This document shows positions 4,796-8,701 of a stretch of DNA of 8,701 nt, piece by piece. How positions within the stretch are numbered: the stretch's first letter is position 1; the number at the start of each line of letters is the position of its first letter. The stretch covers positions 1 to 8,701 of the forward strand of contig JAJPHF010000191.1 in NCBI GenBank assembly GCA_021325365.1, given 5' to 3'. The notes beneath the pieces were generated by a model, which did not search any database, was not told the origin of the DNA, and was given only the letters and a program-made list of their open reading frames with translations. The DNA is from Pseudomonadota bacterium. Lineage in GTDB: Bacteria; Chloroflexota; UBA6077; JAJPHF01. The position numbers were made by a program, and so were the translations under genes.

Positions 4796-7345
4796 TTACA
4801 CGATCTGGAAGACGGAGCCGCGCGGGGTCTTGCGGACGTCGATGCGGACCGGGAACACCTCCTTCATCTCCGGGACGTGCGTGATGACCAGCACCTTCTC
4901 GAAGTCGTCCTGAATGGCCTTGATCGCCTCGACCAGGCGTTCCAGCCCCTCTGCATCTTGCGTGCCGAAGCCCTCGTCCACCACCAGCAACTGCACGCGC
5001 GCGCCGGCTCGCCGCGCCACCAGCTTGGAGAGCCCGACCCGCAGCGCGAAGTTCGCGCGGAAGGCCTCGCCGCCGCTGAACAGTTCGTAGCTGCGTGTGC
5101 CCAGCTCGTCGGCGATCTTGATGTCGAGCGTCTCGATCGTGTTGCCCTGGCGCGTGTCGCGCTGCGTCTCGAGCTTCAGGTGCATGCGGTTGTCGGTCAT
5201 GCGCGCGAGCAGCGCGTTGGCCTCCTGCTCCAGCTCGGGGATCACGCTCTCGATAATCATCGCCTGGAGGCCCTTCTTGCCGAAGGCCAGGGCCAGCTCG
5301 CCGTAGATGCCGCGCTCCTCCTGCAATCGCGCCCGCTGCTCCGCCAGCCGGGCTCGCTCGCCCTCCTGAAACTGCAAGGTGGCGAGGATCTGCTTCGCCG
5401 AGCCGATGCGCTGGTCGCGGTCGCGCCGCTCGCCCTCCAGCCGCCGCACCTCGGCGTCGGCCGCGCGCAGCTCGCGCTCCAAAGCCGCGGCGTCGCCGAT
5501 CTCCGCGCGCAGCGCGGCGGCGCGCGCCTCGTCGGCGGCCAGCCGCGTCCGCCAGCCCTCGGCGGCCGTCGTGGCGCTGGCTAGCAGCTCCCGTTCGCGC
5601 GGCAGCGTCTCGCGAGCGCTCTCCAGAATGCGGTGCTGCTCCTCCCAGGCCTGGAGCGCCTTCAGCTCGGCTCGGCGCGCGGCATGGACTTTCTGGTCGT
5701 AGCCCAGCGCCGCCAGCTCCGCGTCGAGCCGGACGACTGCTGCCTGGGCGTCGGCGGCGTAGTCGCTGCGGTCGAGCCGCGCCGCGACCGCAGTCCGCTC
5801 GGCCTCGGCGCCGGCCATCTCCGTCGCCTGCTCCTCGGCCTGCTGCAGCGCCTGGCGCAATTGCCCGGCGAGCACGGATTGCTTCGCGAGCGGCGCTGCC
5901 TCGGCGTCGATCTCGGCCAGCCGCGCCTCCGCCGCTTGGATCGTCGCCGCCAGCTCGGCCAGGCGCTCGTTGTTCGCCTTGCCGCGCGCCGTGAGGTCGG
6001 CTTTCGCCTCCTCGCAGCGGGCGACCGCGTGCTTGCGGCTCGTGGCGTCGAGCGGGGTCAGGCAGTAGGGGCACTGCGCTGCGTCGGCCAGCACCGACTC
6101 GTTGCGCTGCACTTCCTTGAAGCGCTCCCGCAGCTCCTTCGTGGTCTGGTCGAGCGCCGCCTGCTCGCCCTTGGCGGTCGCCAGCACCTGCTCCTGGGCA
6201 GCGCGCTGGTGCTGGAGCCCTTCATAGCGCGCGGCCGAGCCCTCGGCCCTCGCGAGCTGTAGCTTCAGCTCGGGCCGACGTGCCGCCGCGGCCTGGAGGT
6301 TCGGCAGCCGCTTGTCGAGGGTGCGGAGCGTCGTCTCCAGCTCGCTGCGCGCCGCCTCGATCGTCCGCTGGTGCCGGTGGCGCTCGTCCTCCAGCTCCTT
6401 GGCGCGGGCGGCCTGGTCCTGCAGCGCGTCCACCTCGGCGCGCAAGGCGACCAGGCGCGCGTAGCCCGCGTCGATCTCGGCTGCCCGGGCGAGGAGCTGC
6501 TCGCAGCCGGCGATGCGCTGCTGGTGCGCGGCCGCCTGCTTCACGACGGCCGCGAGCTGCTTCTGCCCGTCGGCGATGGCGCTCTCCAGCACCGTCAGGT
6601 CGGCGCGCGCGCGGGCGCTGGCTGCCTGCCGCTCTTGCAGCGTCTGGTAGATGGTGAGCGCCCGCGTCAGCTCCAGGTCGAGGGCCGCGCGCTCGCGCTC
6701 CAGCCGCGCCAGCGCCGCCTCGTGCTCGCCGCGCTTCGCCAGCTCTTCGTCGATCGCCGCGATGTCGCGCTCGACCTGCTGCACCGCGCCGTCGCGCGCC
6801 TTCGCCTCGTCGCGGGCGCGCGCCTCCAGGTCGTCGTAGCGGCCCAGCTCTAGGATCTCCGCCAGGATCTGCTTGCGCTCGCCCGGGGTCTTCTTGGTGA
6901 ACTCGTCGGCCCGCCCCTGAAGCAGGAACGACGAGTTGATGAACGTGTCGTAGCCCATGCCGACCAACTCGATGATGCGCTCCTGCGTCTCGCGCACGGT
7001 GGCGCCGGTCAGCGGGCGCAGGCCGTCGCCGTGGACGACGTGCAGGTCGAGCGTCGTCTGGCCGCGGCCGGCGCGGCTGCGCTTGCGCAGCACGCGGTAG
7101 CGCCCCTCGCCCAGGTAGAACTCGAACTCGACCTCCATCTCGGTCTGGCCAGTGTGGATGAGGTCGTCGGCGCTGTCGGCGCGGCACTTGCCCCACAGCG
7201 CCCAGGTGATCGCGTCGAGCAGCGCCGACTTGCCGTGGCCGTTGTCGCCCGAGATACACGCCACGTGGAGGCCGTCGAACCGCAGCGGCTCGTGCGCGTC
7301 GGCGTAGCACAGGAAGTTGCGCAGGTGCAGCTTGATCGGGATCAT
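4796..7345 (-). CDS. sbcC: SbcC (Rad50-type) SMC-like ATPase subunit of the SbcCD nuclease
   Basis: SbcC is the ATP-driven arm of the SbcCD (Rad50-Mre11) complex, which opens DNA hairpins and processes blocked double-strand ends. All landmarks are present in this 849-residue protein: Walker A G33-DNGHG-K39-S40, Q-loop Q143 in SSFLLQGRADEF, a zinc hook C425-P-Y-C428 at the exact midpoint, ABC signature S757-G-G-E760, Walker B ending D790-E791, D-loop G-T-Q-D797 and the H-loop histidine H823. Residues about 170-420 and 430-690 are Glu/Ala/Arg/Gln-rich heptad-like coiled coils forming the two arms. The ATG at 7345 is chosen because MIPIKLHLRNF is the normal SbcC N-terminus. The 53 codons open upstream are only the read-through of the repeat array. 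A G-rich run 6-12 bases before the ATG, with GGAGGG further out, may serve as ribosome binding site. It is shorter than E. coli SbcC (about 1048 residues), so its arms are shorter. It follows sbcD, from which it is unusually separated by 177 bp. Confidence 0.95.
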   Translation of the reverse strand: MIPIKLHLRNFLCYADAHEPLRFDGLHVACISGDNGHGKSALLDAITWALWGKCRADSADDLIHTGQTEMEVEFEFYLGEGRYRVLRKRSRAGRGQTTLDLHVVHGDGLRPLTGATVRETQERIIELVGMGYDTFINSSFLLQGRADEFTKKTPGERKQILAEILELGRYDDLEARARDEAKARDGAVQQVERDIAAIDEELAKRGEHEAALARLERERAALDLELTRALTIYQTLQERQAASARARADLTVLESAIADGQKQLAAVVKQAAAHQQRIAGCEQLLARAAEIDAGYARLVALRAEVDALQDQAARAKELEDERHRHQRTIEAARSELETTLRTLDKRLPNLQAAAARRPELKLQLARAEGSAARYEGLQHQRAAQEQVLATAKGEQAALDQTTKELRERFKEVQRNESVLADAAQCPYCLTPLDATSRKHAVARCEEAKADLTARGKANNERLAELAATIQAAEARLAEIDAEAAPLAKQSVLAGQLRQALQQAEEQATEMAGAEAERTAVAARLDRSDYAADAQAAVVRLDAELAALGYDQKVHAARRAELKALQAWEEQHRILESARETLPRERELLASATTAAEGWRTRLAADEARAAALRAEIGDAAALERELRAADAEVRRLEGERRDRDQRIGSAKQILATLQFQEGERARLAEQRARLQEERGIYGELALAFGKKGLQAMIIESVIPELEQEANALLARMTDNRMHLKLETQRDTRQGNTIETLDIKIADELGTRSYELFSGGEAFRANFALRVGLSKLVARRAGARVQLLVVDEGFGTQDAEGLERLVEAIKAIQDDFEKVLVITHVPEMKEVFPVRIDVRKTPRGSVFQIV

Positions 7346-7351
7346 GTTGGC

Positions 7352-7518
7352 CCCCCCAGCCCTCCAAGCCTGGGGGGAGAGGAGGGGCATGTGGGGGGCA
7401 CCCCCACATACCCGCCGGGCTGGGGCCGCCGCCCCGGTCCCCCAATGCTGAGGAAAGAAGAGGAGGCTGTGAGGAGCACCTCCACACCCCTGGCAGGGGA
7501 GCACCCCTGCACCCCCAA
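7352..7518 (-). repeat. Degenerate tandem array of G-rich hairpin units between sbcD and sbcC
   Basis: Read on the - strand, the motif TTGGGGG or a variant recurs at 7518, 7445 and 7367, giving a period of 73-78 bases: two full units and the start of a third. Each unit runs in the same order: a G4/C4 stem, a GTGG-type stem with a TGC loop, a C/T-rich tract, then AGCATTGGGGG or AGGCTTGGAGG. Stems seen: GCAGGGG/CCCCTGC (7493-7499/7504-7510), GTGAGG/CCTCCAC (7469-7474/7479-7485, one bulge), GGGGC/GCCCC (7422-7426/7431-7435), ATGTGGGGG/CCCCCACAT (7389-7397/7401-7409, nine perfect pairs with a three-base loop) and CCCCCCAG/CTGGGGGG (7352-7359/7370-7377). No protein of its own is supported. It resembles G-rich intergenic repeats I recall from Chloroflexota, but I cannot confirm this. 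Confidence 0.75.
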
Positions 7519-7522
7519 GAGA

Positions 7523-8701
7523 TCAAGCATCATTCGGAACAAGCTCACCCTGTAGTAGGCGCTCGGCGTATTCGAGGAGCACGTCGCGGCGGGTGGGCGG
7601 CACGTTGGTGGCCTCGAAGTAGCGGCGCAGCGCGTCGAGCGGCGTGAGCGGGCCGCTCAGCAGGCCCGGCAGGCGCTCGCGCCGCCGCCGCTCCACGTTC
7701 TGCTGGACCGGCGCGGCGTAGAAGGCGCCGCCGAGCGCCTTGCGCACCTCACCCTCGTCCAGCCGCCCCTCCTGCTCGGGCTGGAGGTTCACGATCACGC
7801 GCACTACCGCGTCGCGCAGGCGGTGCTCGCGGCGCTGGAGCACGCGCAGCACCTGGCCAGTCGGGTCGTCGCCGTCGGGCGTCACCTCGACCGTCTCGAA
7901 GGGGCGGGCTTGCACCGGCACGAATTGCGGGTCGGCGCGGCCGGGCGCGAGGTCCACCAGCCAGAAGCCCTTCTCTTCTTTCTCCTCACTGAAGTCGACG
8001 CGGTTGATGCTGCCCGAGTAGGCGATGGGCGGCTCGCCGTGGCGGAGCTGCTGGCGGTGGATGTGGCCGAGCGCGACGTAGTCGAGGTTCGGGTCGCGCA
8101 GGGCGCTCTCGGCGATCATGGGATCCTCGCCGACGGCCAGCCAGCGCTCGGCGCCAATCTCCGCGCCGAACAGGTGGCAGTGGCCGACGAGCACCGCCGG
8201 CAGGTCGGGCTCCAGCGCCCGCGCCTGGTCGCCGACCATCGCCTCCAGCTTCGTGACCATGATCTCGCTTAGCTCCCGCAGCGTGGCGTCGCGGTACTCA
8301 TCACGGGCGAGCACGGCGCTGCGCGTGAGCCACGGCAGCGTGACGACCTGCAAGGGGCCGTGGCGCGTCTCCAGGCGCAGCGTCTCCACGCGCCGCGAGA
8401 CGACGACGTTCGGCAGCCCCAGCACGCCGAAGATCTCGGTCGCGGTGGCGCGCTGGGCGGCGTTGGGCAGGTCGTGGTTGCCGGCGAGGAGGACCACCGG
8501 GATCCCGGCGTCGGCCAGGCGGCGGATGCGGCGGGCGAACTCGCGCTGGTAGGTGGGGGTTGGGTCGCGGGTTTTGTAGGCGTCGCCCGCGAATAGCACG
8601 GCGTCCACCGGCTCGCCGAGCGCGCGGTCAATGGCCTCGTCGAAGGTGGCGCAGAAGTCGGCCAGGCGGGTGCTGAGGCCCGTCGCCGGGTCCAGCCGCC
8701 C
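7523..8701 (-). CDS. sbcD: SbcD (Mre11-type) metallophosphoesterase nuclease subunit, 5' end missing
   Basis: The frame is open to the right edge of the window and 392 residues are visible. The internal GTG at 8608 is not the start, because conserved sequence (GRLDPATGL...) continues before it. SbcD is the Mn2+-dependent nuclease that pairs with SbcC to cut DNA hairpins and ends. Seen, numbered from the first visible residue: metal-binding G39-D40, G74-N75-H76-D77, G-H174-C-H176 and G-H213-I-H215. The first D-x-H motif must lie in the roughly 15-25 missing N-terminal residues. The C-terminal 130 or so residues (FVPVQARPFETVEV onward) match the capping region that contacts DNA and SbcC. It is transcribed toward sbcC. 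The TGA at 7525-7523 is followed within a few bases by the hairpin array, so translational coupling to sbcC is lost, unlike the overlapping arrangement common in this operon. All visible catalytic residues are intact. Confidence 0.94.
   Translation of the reverse strand, partial: GRLDPATGLSTRLADFCATFDEAIDRALGEPVDAVLFAGDAYKTRDPTPTYQREFARRIRRLADAGIPVVLLAGNHDLPNAAQRATATEIFGVLGLPNVVVSRRVETLRLETRHGPLQVVTLPWLTRSAVLARDEYRDATLRELSEIMVTKLEAMVGDQARALEPDLPAVLVGHCHLFGAEIGAERWLAVGEDPMIAESALRDPNLDYVALGHIHRQQLRHGEPPIAYSGSINRVDFSEEKEEKGFWLVDLAPGRADPQFVPVQARPFETVEVTPDGDDPTGQVLRVLQRREHRLRDAVVRVIVNLQPEQEGRLDEGEVRKALGGAFYAAPVQQNVERRRRERLPGLLSGPLTPLDALRRYFEATNVPPTRRDVLLEYAERLLQGELVPNDA

Noticed and set aside
3773..5584. 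A 603-residue + strand frame spanning the secreted protein and the 3' part of sbcC
   Set aside because: It runs antisense across two well-supported genes, a promoter and their intergenic gap, with Arg/Ala/Leu/Gly bias and no domain.
7346..7504. A 53-codon N-terminal extension of SbcC
   Set aside because: The extension is the translated hairpin array (C-G-G-A-P-H occurs twice because the DNA is repeated). The normal SbcC N-terminus begins at the ATG at 7345.
7352..7518. A CRISPR-like array
   Set aside because: The units are degenerate, the whole unit repeats rather than alternating with unique spacers, and there are only about two copies and no cas genes.

Overview
The window is a very GC-rich (roughly 70% G+C by eye) piece of bacterial chromosome. 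It carries six protein-coding genes, two of them cut by the window ends. The composition, the style of the SbcD and M50 proteins, and the G-rich hairpin repeats suggest a Chloroflexota-like bacterium, but that assignment is from memory of families and is not proven. I saw no tRNA, rRNA, CRISPR array, transposase or phage gene.

Left part, + strand: (1) the 3' portion of a Rieske non-heme iron oxygenase alpha subunit of the phthalate dioxygenase type, whose last 34 bases are duplicated just past its stop codon; (2) a short regulatory gap with a candidate extended -10 promoter abutting a perfect 10-bp hairpin; (3) a 737-residue membrane protein fusing a PqqD-like N-terminal domain, an M50 (site-2-protease type) zinc metalloprotease core and two cyclic-nucleotide-binding domains; (4) 67 bases later, a 71-residue Cys/His-rich putative zinc-binding protein.

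Middle: a convergent intergenic region with a long interrupted inverted repeat, probably serving both flanking genes as a terminator. It is followed on the - strand by a secreted protein with a signal peptide, about 160 residues of Gly/Thr/Ala/Gln/Pro-rich repeats and a C-terminal four-cysteine domain. This gene has its own recognisable promoter and ribosome binding site.

Right part, - strand: sbcC (complete, 849 aa, zinc hook CPYC at its exact centre) preceded by sbcD (5' end beyond the window). Together they encode the Mre11/Rad50-type nuclease-ATPase that processes hairpins and double-strand ends. The two genes, normally tightly packed, are separated here by 177 bp filled with a degenerate tandem array (period about 73-78 bp) of G-rich hairpins.

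The least ordinary items are the protease/cNMP fusion with its zinc-protein neighbour, the hairpin array inside the sbcDC operon, and the secreted repeat protein. None can be called a new system from sequence alone.
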